Source of the DNA: Fulvia fulva
Taxonomy: Eukaryota; Ascomycota; Dothideomycetes; Mycosphaerellales; Mycosphaerellaceae
Reading direction: 5' to 3'
DNA: 64,000 bases
Assembly (NCBI RefSeq): GCF_020509005.1
Contig: NC_063013.1
Coordinates: 5,642,001-5,706,000 of the forward strand
Shown here: positions 21,161 through 32,150 of the stretch, piece by piece
Position numbering within the stretch: the first letter of the stretch is position 1
How the letters are laid out: every line of letters begins with the position of its first letter
The notes under the pieces: generated by a model
The model's input: the letters and a program-made list of their open reading frames with translations, nothing else
Told to the model about the DNA's origin: nothing
Databases searched by the model: none
Program-made: the position numbers and the translations under genes

Positions 21161-23158
21161 ATGGGAGACCGACAGAGTGACCGGGGAACACCCGCCCCCA
21201 GTGAAGCAAGCAGAGCCCGACGACCTCAGACCGCGAACGATGCTATCAATGCCTTGGCTACTCATACAGGCAACGACACCCTCAAGATTGGCAAGCCAGA
21301 TTTCTACTATGGCGACCGAGACAAGTTCGACACTTGGGTTGCTCAGATGGACATGTACTTCTTGTTCAACTCCATGGCTGAGAACCTCAAGCCTGTCTTT
21401 GCCACTACCTTTCTTCGAGGACGAGCACAGCATTGGGTCAAACCATTCCTTAGGAAGTACCTGGACAGCAATGGAGAAGATAATGCCGACGGAGTCTTCA
21501 AGTCTTACAATCATCTCAAGCATGCTATGAAGAGCGTCTTTGGGGTCTCCAACGAGATTGCCACTGCCGTTCGTGTAATTCAGCACTTGACTCAGAAGAC
21601 ATCCACCGCCGAATACGCTGCCAAATTCCAGGAGTACGCACAACTTACCGATTGGGACGACGAAGCACTTCAGGTCATGTACCGACGAGGACTGAAGGAG
21701 CATGTCAAGGATGAGTTAATGAGGGACGGTCGGAGGATCGATGGCTTAGGCGACCTAGTCCAAGTCACGATTGATCTTGACGACAAGCTCTACGAAAGAG
21801 CTATGGAACGACGATACGACTCCAAGGTATCCGGAAAGGCCGGATACACACCAGGCTACGACAACCATAACAAAGGCTTCAACGACAACTACAACCACAA
21901 GCCTAACAACAAACCATATTACGGACCTCAACCAATGGAGCTCGACGTTACCGAAAAAGGTCGCAAGATCAGGAACAGCAAGGGGAAAGGAAGACCCCCG
22001 AGTTCAGGAAGAGAAACACGAACCTGCTATGGATGTGGCAAACCTGGCCACCTAGCAAGGGACTGCCGCGGTAAGAATATGGTGCGCCGCGAACAGTTCA
22101 ACATGATGCAACCCCGAACTAGTAAATCTGAGAGCAGTGTTGGATCTCCGGGAGATACCGACTATACTCAGAGAGTGGAGGAGAGAGCTAGCAACAGAAG
22201 CACGAAGCCTCTCCTGGACCCCTCACAAGGACGAGGAGGATACCATGGGCAGCGAATGGAGGTCATTCCATTCGGACTGCAGAACCGACCACAACAGTTC
22301 AACATGATGGCACGAAGAGTCGATTACGAGATCGAATCCGAATCTCGAAATGGTCATGGAAGCCTTCATTGGCGATTCTGTTACCAAGACTCGTGTCAAG
22401 TTCACTACTCCGCAAAGGCTGGAGCAGGGTATTGGCCTCAGCAACCGCGAGGAACCCTGGGAGCGACGCATAGGCAAGACGCTACGCTCCGAGAAGTGGA
22501 CATCGACGAATCCTGCTTCGACGACGACGACAAGGAAAACCAGGACCCAGGATGGAATGGATCGTGGTCACCGGAACCACAAGAACGTCAAGAAACCACC
22601 GGGCTGGATACGATCGAAGAAGACCAGGATCCGGAAGAATCAAGCCAAGAAGATTCCTCCGAAGGAGAAGAGAGCGACACTGACGACGACAACGAACAGT
22701 TGACCTTCACGATTGATGCACCTAAGAAGCTATTCGACATGATCGTACATCTACAGAGAAGGCATGAAGAATTCCTACCGAAAATATCGGGACGGCGAAT
22801 GCTACACCCAATTGAGTTCGACAAGACCCTCGACACGCTACGGGCAGTGGTATGGACATACCCAGCTGTGAGCGTCACCGAGAACCTAGCAACAGCTGTC
22901 ATCGAGAGACCACCGATAGGAAGCCATATGATAGGACCAGGATACCTTACACCGTCAGGAACATTCGTATCGAACGAATTACGACACGCCGTACAACACG
23001 TACGATCTCTCTACTCAGAAACGCAGAAGATCCAGGAACGTCACCGACTACAGGTGTGGACACAGAAAGGCTCGCGCCAGGTTCAAGCGGAGGCCTCGAG
23101 ACACGAAGCACGACGTTCCACATACGAACAGGGAAAAGGATCGACTCCTCAGGAATGA
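21161..23158 (+). CDS. gag: Gag of chromovirus A
   Basis: Structural protein of the retrotransposon particle, 665 residues. The N-terminal part carries a Ty3-type capsid-like region ([29 protein letters not shown]). A CCHC zinc knuckle, [14 protein letters not shown], lies near residue 290. The C-terminal third is acidic and charged ([19 protein letters not shown]). Translation starts only 20 nt after the LTR. Near the stop, positions 23131-23137 read G-GGA-AAA in phase, a -1 slippery heptamer leading into pol. Confidence 0.88.
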   Translation: MGDRQSDRGTPAPSEASRARRPQTANDAINALATHTGNDTLKIGKPDFYYGDRDKFDTWVAQMDMYFLFNSMAENLKPVFATTFLRGRAQHWVKPFLRKYLDSNGEDNADGVFKSYNHLKHAMKSVFGVSNEIATAVRVIQHLTQKTSTAEYAAKFQEYAQLTDWDDEALQVMYRRGLKEHVKDELMRDGRRIDGLGDLVQVTIDLDDKLYERAMERRYDSKVSGKAGYTPGYDNHNKGFNDNYNHKPNNKPYYGPQPMELDVTEKGRKIRNSKGKGRPPSSGRETRTCYGCGKPGHLARDCRGKNMVRREQFNMMQPRTSKSESSVGSPGDTDYTQRVEERASNRSTKPLLDPSQGRGGYHGQRMEVIPFGLQNRPQQFNMMARRVDYEIESESRNGHGSLHWRFCYQDSCQVHYSAKAGAGYWPQQPRGTLGATHRQDATLREVDIDESCFDDDDKENQDPGWNGSWSPEPQERQETTGLDTIEEDQDPEESSQEDSSEGEESDTDDDNEQLTFTIDAPKKLFDMIVHLQRRHEEFLPKISGRRMLHPIEFDKTLDTLRAVVWTYPAVSVTENLATAVIERPPIGSHMIGPGYLTPSGTFVSNELRHAVQHVRSLYSETQKIQERHRLQVWTQKGSRQVQAEASRHEARRSTYEQGKGSTPQE

Positions 23159-26100
23159 GCGACCGAAAGGAGTTATGCAACACAGAAAAGGCTCAAGCAT
23201 CGACTACAGTGTTTCGAACGAAGATTATCGTCAATGGGCATCGGACATATGCCATGATAGATTCCGGAGCGAGCGGGAACTTCGCCTCCGAATCATTTGT
23301 CAAACGACACGGGCTAGCTACCCGCAGAAAGAAAGAGGGTTATGAATTGATCGCGGTAGACGGATCATCCTTACCCAGTGTGGAGCGCGAGACGATACCG
23401 CTACCACTTGCAATCCAACAGCACCACGAGGAAATTACCCTGGATGTCACTGACATGGCCAGTCATGACATTGTACTCGGTACACCTTGGTTGAGAAAGC
23501 ACAACCCAGTAATCGACTGGAGAACAGGAGTACTCAGATTTGAACAATGCGATTGCGTTATCGCTATTGAACCTACGCAGCGGCAGCGTTCGCTGGTGGA
23601 TGAGGTAAGACAGCTAAACAGGATACAGCTTGCACCGACCAGAAGGACAGAAGAACCACCTTCGACTGGGATAGACACCGACTTGGGGCAGTTGGGTCAC
23701 GAGATCACCAGAACGGATGGAAGTAACGCACCATCGAAGATGACTGGAAAATCGGAGCCAGACATCCCTCAGGAATATCGCAGATGGTCACGACTATTCC
23801 GAGAAGAGGAAGGCAAGAACGCCTTACCTAAACACGCACCATGGGATCACAAGATAAACATTCAGCCAGGAAAAGAGCCTCCATGGGGACCCCTATACCA
23901 AATGTCCGAGAAAGAGCTCCAAACCTTACGAGAATGGCTGAAGGAGAAGCTGGCCAAAGGATGGATACGACGATCCACCTCGAGCGCAGGAACTCCATGC
24001 ATGTTCGTTCCAAAACCGAACGGGAAACTACGACTCGTACAAGACTACCGAAAGTTGAACGAGATCACAATCAAGAACCGATATCCGCTACCCAACATCG
24101 AAGAAGCACAAGACAGATTAACCGGATCGGACTGGTACACGAAGATTGACCTACGAGATGCCTTCTACGCGATACGAATGGCAGCTGGAGAAGAATGGAA
24201 AACCGCCTTCAGAACAAGATATGGACTCTACGAGTTCTTGGTCATGCCTATGGGACTGACCAACGCACCCGCATCCTGCCAGGACCTTGTCAACGAAACG
24301 CTTAGAGACCTGCTCGACGTGTGCGTCATTGCGTACATGGACGATATACTGGTCTACACAAAAGGATCCCTCCAGGAGCACACCAAGCAAGTTCAGGACG
24401 TCTTCGAACGACTCACCAGAGCCGGGTTCAAGACGGCACCCGAGAAATGCGAGTTCCACAAGAAGCAAGTCAAGTTTTTAGGCTTCATCATCAGCACAAC
24501 AGGAATCACCATCGATCCTGCGAAAACACAGTCAATCAGAGAATGGCCAGAACCAAAGACAGTCAAGGAAGTACAATCGTTCCTTGGACTCGCCAACTAC
24601 AACCGGAAATTCATCAAGGACTACTCAAAGACAGCAACACCAATGACGATGCTTACAAGAAAAGACGTCAGCTGGAAATGGGGAAAGGAACAACATGAAG
24701 CGTTCACGAAACTCAAGGAACAATGCGCTTCAGCCCCAACGCTTCGACTATTCGATGGTAGTAAGGAAGTCCACATCGAGACCGACGCGTCCGATATGGC
24801 AATAGGCGCATGTCTTACACAGACACACGAGGGGAAACGACACCCAGTGGCCTATTATTCCCGAAAAATGACCACAGCGGAACAGAACTACGACATCCAT
24901 GACAAAGAGCTTCTAGCCATTGTTGCTGCCATGCAACATTGGAGAGTGTACGTCGAGGGCCCACCGAAGTTAACGATTCTTTCAGACCACAAGAATCTTA
25001 CGTACTTCACGACGACGAAAGAACTTACCCGAAGACAAGCCCGCTGGTCGGAGCTGCTAGGACAGTACAAGTTTGAAATCAAATACACTCCAGGAACAGA
25101 GAATGGCCGCGCAGACGCGTTGAGCCGACGAAGCGACTACATGGAAGGAAAAGAACCAGTGCAACACAAGATACTTAAGACGAACCCCGATGGAAGTCTT
25201 AGTGCCAACACGAAAGAGTTCAACAACATCGTACAGATCCTAGGCGACAAGGAAGAACAGTTCCCTATATCGCAAGGAAAATACCAAGTACCGAAGGACC
25301 GAGAAGAAGAGTGTATACAACAACATCACGACGAGCCAACTTATGGACACCCTGGAACTACGAAGACGGTTGACCTTATACAACGTAGCTTCTCATTCCC
25401 ACAAATGAGACAAAAAGTATTACGCTACATTAAGCAATGCGTACACTGCCAACAAAACAAAGCTGCGAGACACGCCAAGTACGGTCACCTACAGTTCAGG
25501 ACACCACCGACGAAACCATGGGACGAAGTTACAATGGACTTTATTACAAAGCTCCCATTGTCGAAAGACCAAGTCACGAAACAAACGTACGACATGATAC
25601 TGGTCATGGTCGACAGACTCACAAAATATGCACACTTCATTCCTGCATCGGAGACATATACAGCAGAGCAGCTCGGATACCTCGTACTAGACAGATTGAT
25701 CCGATACCACGGATTCCCGGAAACATTCATCACGGACAGAGATAAGCTCTTCACGTCCAACTACTGGAAAACACTTATGGGAACGATCGGGATCAAGCAC
25801 AAGTTGTCAACAGCATATCATCCAGAGACCGATGGACAAACAGAAAGAACGAACCAAACGCTGGAACAATACCTAAGACACTACATTAACTACGCACAAG
25901 ACAACTGGGTTTCACTACTGCCAGTGGCGCAGATTGCACTAAACAACCACAAATCAGAGACAACTTCAACGACGCCATTCTATGCGAACTTTGGCAAAGA
26001 TCCTAACCTGTTCGGAACACCTGGATCTCACCCACAAGCCGAGAGAGCAATCGTGACGACGGAGACTCTCAAGGAGGTGCACAAAGAAGCACGCAAAGCG

Positions 26101-26643
26101 ATCGAAGATGCACAACAAAAATTGTCTCAGCAACGGCAAAACCAAAGAAAAATGGCACCTCTACTAAAAAAGGGGGATAAGGTCTATCTCCTCACAAAAA
26201 ACCTGAGAACGAGAAGACAGACCAAGAAGCTGGATCATGTTAAGGTCGGACCATTTTTCATCGATAAAGTCGTAGGACCAGTCAACTACCGGTTACGACT
26301 ACCACCTGACGCCAAAATCCATCCAGTCTTCCACATCTCCAAGCTGGAACCCGCAGACGCCAAAACACCTTGCCAAGAAAGCTTCCATTTCGAGCCGGAA
26401 GCAGAAGACGAATTCGAAGTCGAAAGAATCCTAGACAAGAAGGGTCAGAAATACCTTGTCAAATGGAAAGGATACGACGAATCAGAAAATACCTGGGAGC
26501 CAGAAGAAAACCTCACGAACTGCTGCCAGCTCCTGCGACACTTCCGCCAGGATCAACAAATAAAGAAGGATCGAACCGGAGGGTCCCAGAGACGCCAGCA
26601 AAGAAATCTGAGGAATCCAGGGACGGGTCGTTTGCCCAAGTAA
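22852..26643 (+). CDS. pol: Pol of chromovirus A (protease, RT, RNase H, integrase, chromodomain)
   Basis: A polyprotein in the -1 frame relative to Gag. The open frame overlaps gag by about 300 nt and is probably entered by frameshift at 23131-23137 rather than at the ATG at 22852. In order it shows: protease with active site DSGAS ([11 protein letters not shown]); reverse transcriptase with [19 protein letters not shown] and the catalytic YMDD in [12 protein letters not shown]; RNase H ([15 protein letters not shown]); integrase with an HHCC zinc finger ([11 protein letters not shown]...CVHCQ) and a DDE core ending [15 protein letters not shown]. The C-terminal chromodomain, [20 protein letters not shown] followed by [10 protein letters not shown], places it in the chromovirus group. 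No frameshift or stop is visible, so it could be active. Confidence 0.92.
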   Translation: MDIPSCERHREPSNSCHRETTDRKPYDRTRIPYTVRNIRIERITTRRTTRTISLLRNAEDPGTSPTTGVDTERLAPGSSGGLETRSTTFHIRTGKRIDSSGMSDRKELCNTEKAQASTTVFRTKIIVNGHRTYAMIDSGASGNFASESFVKRHGLATRRKKEGYELIAVDGSSLPSVERETIPLPLAIQQHHEEITLDVTDMASHDIVLGTPWLRKHNPVIDWRTGVLRFEQCDCVIAIEPTQRQRSLVDEVRQLNRIQLAPTRRTEEPPSTGIDTDLGQLGHEITRTDGSNAPSKMTGKSEPDIPQEYRRWSRLFREEEGKNALPKHAPWDHKINIQPGKEPPWGPLYQMSEKELQTLREWLKEKLAKGWIRRSTSSAGTPCMFVPKPNGKLRLVQDYRKLNEITIKNRYPLPNIEEAQDRLTGSDWYTKIDLRDAFYAIRMAAGEEWKTAFRTRYGLYEFLVMPMGLTNAPASCQDLVNETLRDLLDVCVIAYMDDILVYTKGSLQEHTKQVQDVFERLTRAGFKTAPEKCEFHKKQVKFLGFIISTTGITIDPAKTQSIREWPEPKTVKEVQSFLGLANYNRKFIKDYSKTATPMTMLTRKDVSWKWGKEQHEAFTKLKEQCASAPTLRLFDGSKEVHIETDASDMAIGACLTQTHEGKRHPVAYYSRKMTTAEQNYDIHDKELLAIVAAMQHWRVYVEGPPKLTILSDHKNLTYFTTTKELTRRQARWSELLGQYKFEIKYTPGTENGRADALSRRSDYMEGKEPVQHKILKTNPDGSLSANTKEFNNIVQILGDKEEQFPISQGKYQVPKDREEECIQQHHDEPTYGHPGTTKTVDLIQRSFSFPQMRQKVLRYIKQCVHCQQNKAARHAKYGHLQFRTPPTKPWDEVTMDFITKLPLSKDQVTKQTYDMILVMVDRLTKYAHFIPASETYTAEQLGYLVLDRLIRYHGFPETFITDRDKLFTSNYWKTLMGTIGIKHKLSTAYHPETDGQTERTNQTLEQYLRHYINYAQDNWVSLLPVAQIALNNHKSETTSTTPFYANFGKDPNLFGTPGSHPQAERAIVTTETLKEVHKEARKAIEDAQQKLSQQRQNQRKMAPLLKKGDKVYLLTKNLRTRRQTKKLDHVKVGPFFIDKVVGPVNYRLRLPPDAKIHPVFHISKLEPADAKTPCQESFHFEPEAEDEFEVERILDKKGQKYLVKWKGYDESENTWEPEENLTNCCQLLRHFRQDQQIKKDRTGGSQRRQQRNLRNPGTGRLPK
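23131..23137 (+). promoter_or_regulatory. -1 ribosomal frameshift heptamer (element A)
   Basis: GGGAAAA lies in gag phase as G-GGA-AAA, the X-XXY-YYZ form, 18 nt before the gag stop codon. A -1 slip continues directly in the pol frame. Downstream structure was not evaluated. Confidence 0.6.
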
Positions 26644-27157
26644 ATGGAGACAAAGCAAGCTCGGGACCCAGGGAAGCTACCCCCTCCGGAAGAGATGATA
26701 ACGAGCGCTCCTCAGCCTCCGCCTCCAGAGCGTTGGCCTCCGCAACCGACACTGCATTATCCGCACGACGATCCAACAGCTCCAGCTGTTTCGCCAGCCG
26801 CTCCTCCTTCGCTAAAGCCGTTGATGTGGCCTCGCGAGCCCGCGCGACGATCTCGCGCTCCCGATCCATCGCAGCGGCAGAAGCCAGACGCGCATCTTGA
26901 ATTTGGGACAGCAGCTTTGCGCGCTCCTTGCTCAACCTCTCCCATTCCGACGCAGTGATCTTAATGTCACAACCCTTCAACCCGTGGATGTTGCACTCGC
27001 TGCAGCGACCTGATCTTACGTGCACCTTGCACACCCGACCTAGACGACGACAATTCGAGCATGCCCGAGGCATGATTTCGCCGTTCGCGCGAATAAAAAT
27101 TCCAAGACGCTTGCGATCGTCGGAGGAAGAGCGTTTTGAAGAGGACGCCTTTGGCAT
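26513..27157 (-). CDS. Antisense Zn(II)2Cys6 / coiled-coil ORF carried by element A
   Basis: A 214-residue open frame on the strand opposite to gag-pol, between pol and the 3' LTR, overlapping the pol end by 131 nt. After a basic N-terminus ([17 protein letters not shown]), the stretch [11 protein letters not shown]...[13 protein letters not shown] has spacing C-x2-C-x6-C-x8-C-x2-C-x7-C. This fits the fungal zinc-cluster DNA-binding domain. A long charged heptad-like helix follows ([20 protein letters not shown] and onward), as in the dimerisation coiled coils of Gal4-type factors. It ends with a hydrophobic/acidic tail ([17 protein letters not shown]). The frame can extend upstream to 27319, but the ATG at 27157 is the natural start. 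A DNA-binding or regulatory role is inferred from family features only. A captured host fragment is an alternative. Confidence 0.65.
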   Translation of the reverse strand: MPKASSSKRSSSDDRKRLGIFIRANGEIMPRACSNCRRLGRVCKVHVRSGRCSECNIHGLKGCDIKITASEWERLSKERAKLLSQIQDARLASAAAMDREREIVARAREATSTALAKEERLAKQLELLDRRADNAVSVAEANALEAEAEERSLSSLPEGVASLGPELALSPFTWANDPSLDSSDFFAGVSGTLRFDPSLFVDPGGSVAGAGSSS

Positions 27158-27253
27158 GGCGAAGGAGAAGAAACGGTCATAACGACCTACGAATAGAAGG
27201 GACCCCGCAAGCTTATGATTAGCTCGGGACGAGCTAGACTGGAAGGGGGATGG

Positions 27254-27678
27254 TGTTACGGATCGAGTCGTCTGGACCCTACGAGCCAACCGATTTCGGA
27301 TCACGTGGTGCCGAGCCAACTAGTGGGCACTCCCGCTGCAGCTCGCTCGCAGCGATTTCTACGCTCGGTACGCCTTCTAGAGAAAGCACAGAAATGATGG
27401 AAAGCAAAGAAAGCAATACCCCTGGGCATAAGGGGATCTCCTTTGTATTTAGGAACGCTGAGAATCCCTTATGGCTTCGAGGCGTTCAACTCACTGTTTA
27501 ATATCACTGTTTGGAATACACCACAACACAACCTCTGCCTCACTGCTACTTGATCTCTGCGAGACAAGACAGCTACTGCTTCATCACCCTCCCTCAACTT
27601 CCCATCGGCCCGAGAACAAACCCGATTGAGCTTGGTCTTCTGATCTTGTGATATCATTAGGTTATACCAAACCTAACA
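27254..27678 (+). repeat. 3' LTR of element A
   Basis: 425 bp matching the 5' LTR. It is followed by the GCCGG duplication and then by resumption of the interrupted relic. Confidence 0.92.
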
Positions 27679-30646
27679 GCCGGTACGCGTACATCTCCTA
27701 TACGCGTTAAGAAACGCCCTAGTAGTCCACCTCTTCTTCGTCGCCTATACTAAACGATAAGACATTCAACTCCGCCCCTCCTACTATAAACCTACCGGAG
27801 GTTCTAGTAAAGGGCTCTAGTCCGTATCGTACTTATGCCTACCTTCTAAGGTAGTTTAGGGACTGTACTATTATCGATGTCCGGTTAGGTAGATAATGAC
27901 TAAAGTAGTAGTCGGATCTAAAAGCTACCTCACCTATAGCCTAGAAGATGTCGGGGTTGTGCTAGCTTAACTATAGTAGTCTAAGGACGATGTCGTACTC
28001 GAGGTCGGTTACGTAGTATATTATTTGCTCCTAATAACTACCGATAACTACGTCGATTAAGGCTACGTAGGTAATGCGCCGTATACTTACCTTTCTATCT
28101 CCTAGCGTAAGCCTCTTGCTTTTTACTAGCTCGAAGAGGGGTAATATATGTTTACGTATGAATTTCTAGTTAAGAAAGAGAGATATACTCGTAGAATCTA
28201 ATAGGCCTCGAGCCTTTTTATGTTATATTATTACTAGTAGTACTATATAAGGATGTATATCTAGTTATTGTCCTTTTAGTACGTAAGCTAATAATCTTAG
28301 CTCGCCCTTACTATAGTCCGCCTCTTATATTCTGTGTCTCTTAATCTTATGCTCTTTCTAACCTAGGAAGTTCGGTTGACCGCTATCTACTACGCTTAGG
28401 TAGCGGTCGTACTATTTCCCTATTACTATAGGTCTATAGTAAGGGAGCTAAGGTTCGGGTTAGCGTTCGCGTTGTTTCGTAGTCGCGGTAGGCGATAGTC
28501 GCTATCGTAACCGTATATCGGGCACTCGGGGTTAGTCGATATATACGAGCCTATACGGTAGCGGTAGTACTTACCTTACTTCTTAAGTTCTTCGCGCTAC
28601 TTACGGTTAAGCTATAGTAGATTCTATAATAAAACGGGTAGATCTTCCTTCTTCTTAGTACCGGCGTATTACGGAGGACGCTAGACTACGGTACCTACTA
28701 TGCCTATAGCGGTACTAGTAGCTACTAAGCTATTCTAGTTATTCTAGCCGCCGTTACCGTTACTACGAGGACGCTCCTTCTACGGGTATAGGCGGTCTGT
28801 TTCGTAGAAGCTCTTGTCTAGGGTAGTATACTCTTCGATGACGTCCTATATATTATATAGTCGACGGTCGACTTCGCGGTCACTAAAGGTCTTAATAAAG
28901 TACTTACGGTTTAGTCGGTTACGGAATAGTATAAGCTCGGTCTTATCGCTCTATTCTATCTAGGTACGTAGCTTCGAATAGCGAGCGTAGAAGGCTACGA
29001 AGGTCTCGCCCTACTCTTACTTATAGGTAGCGATATTAACTATAGCCTTAGTTCCTTCGTTACGGGTACTATACTAGCGTATTATCTAATCTAATAGTTC
29101 TTCGCCCGTCTTGAACTTATTAAAGGACTATTGCCCTAGTATAGGGATCCTCGGCTTAATGCTTTGCTAGGGATCTCCTTAGGTCTATCCGTACACGAAG
29201 CGTAGACTATCTACTTCTATACGGAAAGTAGCTATAGTTAACTTTAGGAGCACGCTACTATACTAGCTATCGAAATTCGGATCGTTATCGTTCTTAAAGT
29301 ATCTAGGATCTAGTACGCCTTTCCTAATCTCTTTACCGCGAGTTAGGGTACGGTCGATAGTAAATAGGCGTTTAGAGAGGTCTATAAGTAGTGTCTATAT
29401 ACGACTAGAACGTAGTCTCGAGTCGCGGTTATCTAGGCGTAGGCGATCATCGCGGCGGTTATTACGTCTTCCGCTATTACTATTATTATCGTCATCTCTA
29501 CTACCACTACCCCCGTCTCTACTAGTAGCTTCGCGGTACTTACGTATTAGCTGCTCGAGTAAAGTCTTACGTAGGCGGGAACGAGAGGGTCGACGACTAG
29601 ATCGGCCTCGATTGCCTCCTTCGTTCTATATAGTACCTATAGCTTCGAGTCGAGCCTTTAAGTTATCGATCTCCTTCTATAGGGCTAGGTTTTTTACTTT
29701 AGCGTCCTACTTCTTTGCCTCGGCATCCTATGCCTTCTTCTTCTCTTTCTCGTAGATCTTACTAAACTACTTATACAAGTTATTAGCTTCCTTATACTTC
29801 TTCTCTACCTCTTATAACTTGGCTAGGTCGTAATCCTTCTTGCTCTTAAGGTCCGCGGCTATTCTCTACGTTATAGCCTCTTCGCTTTATAGCATCTTAT
29901 AGATACGGTCGTACTCGGTATATAGCGTAGTATACTAGTCGTTCTAGACGGTATTAGCTCGCTCTATTATATCGAGTTACTAGCCTTTAGTAATTGTAGT
30001 ATTAACTACCTATAGTACTAAATCGTAGGTAGTCTTTAGGTGTTAGGAAGCGAGGTTCGCGAGTTTGTCTAGATCGACATTCTAGTATTCGGATACGAGG
30101 ATATACTCTGCCTCGTCGAGTGATAGATACACCTCGTCTAGTTTGTCGGGGTCGTTAGGGTTCTCTTCGAGCTTAAACTCGAATAGTTCTATAAAGTTAA
30201 TCTCGCTAGCTACTACTCGGTCGATAGCCTTCTAGTATACTTTATCAATCTCTTACTATAACGCGACACCGGTGTTAACTATAACACGCTAGTTATCGTC
30301 CTATATCTAACTCTAAGGAAAAGAGGAGAGGTCGGGGAAAAGAGAGGTACGTTACTACTTACCTTTACCCTTCTAATTAGGCTTCTAGGGTAGCGGTATA
30401 CCGCTATCTATCTATAAGGGTATATTGTCTAGATTGTTTAGGGGAGGCGTAACGATACCTATATCCTGACTGTTTACTAACGCGCGACTACCTACTAATA
30501 ATGTCGCCGCGTTACGCTCTCTAGGCATCTACGCGTAATACGCCTTACCGTGTTCTAGGGTATCGCGCTCTCGCGATTCGAGTTCTATCCTATTATTACG
30601 CGTCCCTTACCTAAATCCGTGATCTAGGTAGGGTAGTAGAACAAAC

Positions 30647-30830
30647 TATAAGGGCGCGCGTACTATAGAGTCTAATTGAGATAGTTATTGTTCTACGAAG
30701 CTACGAAAGAGGAGCGCGAGGCGCGGCGGGCTTATAAGGAAGCGCTAAGCCGCGCTAACCCGATACGGAAGGTCCGCGGTTTAGCCGGGCCGACGCTTCG
30801 GTAGTAAAGTAGCGCGGGTCGCCCGTAATA
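30647..30830 (-). repeat. Degenerate LTR of the relic Ty3 element
   Basis: 184 bp alignable over its length to the reverse complement of the element B LTR, with many C-to-T and G-to-A differences. It marks the 5' end of the minus-strand relic. Confidence 0.8.
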
Positions 30831-31830
30831 GGATTAGTTCTATAATCGGGGAGGATCGAGGGTAGGGTAATAAGGAACTTTATATTAGTTAGTAGGTAGA
30901 AACGTAAGGAGTACGCTACCCGGTATAGTATATACCCCGAGTAAACCTACGAGGTATAGACGGCCGCTTTCTAGAGATAGGCTACGGTAACGCGAAGGGC
31001 GTTAAAACCTAGGGCGTAGTATATACTAGTAGCGACGGCTAATACTGTCTATATAGCCCGAGAGGACGGATACGTATATCGGTTAATAGAGAGTACTAAA
31101 GGGCTTAGGCCTATAGAGGTAGATATTAGCTTAAGGAGCAAATAGGTAGGGAGGGCGTAGATAAAAGCTTTTACTCCGGGCTAACCTCTCGAAACGAGGC
31201 TATACGGTAGTACTAGATAAGTAGGAAAGCGCGGTTAAGACTTGTTACCTTATCTCGTAGCTAGCTTACTAAATACGATTCCTTCCTTACCCTCGACATC
31301 GTAGGAGCCTTTAATAACGTCTTATACTAAAGGCTAATATATATCCTATAATAGAAAGTTATCCCCTAGTAAGTAACGAAGTTCGTCTACTCCTTTCTCT
31401 AGGAACGGACGACATACCTAGTCCTAGGGAGGTATACGTCCGACCCGGTAAAGGTAGAGGCTAGAATACCTTAGGGATCTACTCTCTCTCCTATCCTATT
31501 TCTAATATTTATGTCTAATCTAATCCCCCTACTTACCTCTCCGTAAACCTTAGTATTGGAATTCGTAGACGATATAAACATTCTAGCCTAGTTAGACTCG
31601 ATAGAGGAGAACTGTCGCCTCCTTAAAGATAGGTACAAGAAATGCGAGGAGTAGGCAAAGAAGTATAGTGCCCGGTTCGCCCCTCAAAAGTACTAACTTA
31701 TATACTTTAGTAAAGCGAGAACATACTATAATATAAAGGCGGCGGTAAGAATCTAAGGCTACGAGACTAAGCTATTAGCGGAGCTACGAGTACTAGGGAT
31801 CTAGCTCGACCCGAAGCTAAGCTAGAATAT

Positions 31831-32014
31831 TGTCACGGGCAGCCCGCGACCCCTCACTGTAGCTGCGTCGGCCCGGCTGAACCGCGGACCTTCTGCATCG
31901 GGTTAGCGCGGCTTGGCTTTACTTTATAACTTCGCCGCGCCTCGCGCTCCTCTTTCGTAGCTTCGTAGAACAACAACTATCTCATTCGGACCCTATGGTA
32001 CGCGCGCCCTTACA
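31831..32014 (+). repeat. 5' LTR of element B
   Basis: 184 bp identical by eye to 38869-39052. It contains TTTATAA (31923-31929), a TATA-like box, and GTAGAACAA (31965-31973), which complements the priming site after the LTR. Confidence 0.92.
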
Positions 32015-32016
32015 GT

Positions 32017-32025
32017 TTGTTCTAC
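32017..32025 (+). promoter_or_regulatory. Putative self-priming primer-binding site of element B
   Basis: TTGTTCTAC, 2 nt after the LTR end, is the exact reverse complement of LTR positions 31965-31973, which lie about 40 nt downstream of the TATA box. No tRNA-type TGG start is present. This is the same layout as in element A, with an unrelated sequence. Confidence 0.6.
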
Positions 32026-32150
32026 CTTACTACCCAGATCGCGGATCTAGGTAAGGGACGCGTAACAACAGGAACAGACAGAACCGCAGAACTCGAGAAC
32101 GCGCAGAGCCGCATCAGAACACAGAACACGGTAAGGCGCACAGCGCGCAG

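Larger units (their letters stand above)
20717..27678 (+). mobile_element. Ty3 chromovirus A, intact-looking LTR retrotransposon
   Basis: A 6962-bp element with two 425-bp LTRs that look identical, beginning TGTTA and ending TAACA. It is flanked by the 5-bp direct repeat GCCGG (20712-20716 and 27679-27683). It encodes Gag, a Pol in the -1 frame ending in a chromodomain, and an antisense zinc-cluster ORF. A polypurine tract, GGAAGGGGGA (27241-27250), precedes the 3' LTR. Identical LTRs and open reading frames indicate recent insertion, after the surrounding relic had been mutated by RIP. Confidence 0.92.
17191..30830 (-). mobile_element. Degenerate Ty3-type retrotransposon (same family as element B), split by element A
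   Basis: A minus-strand relic colinear with element B (31831-39052). The part at 17191-20716 matches B from the pol tail back to about 34990; the part at 27684-30646 continues from there through gag. Its 5' LTR is at 30647-30830, 184 bp like the LTRs of B. The 3' end, including the second LTR, is missing. The chromodomain region (MYEVEKILDMYTRKRAGKVK, about 17400-17520) is still readable, but beyond about 17890 stops accumulate and CpA/TpG nearly vanish, as expected from RIP. Element A interrupts it at 20717-27678 with target duplication GCCGG. Confidence 0.85.
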
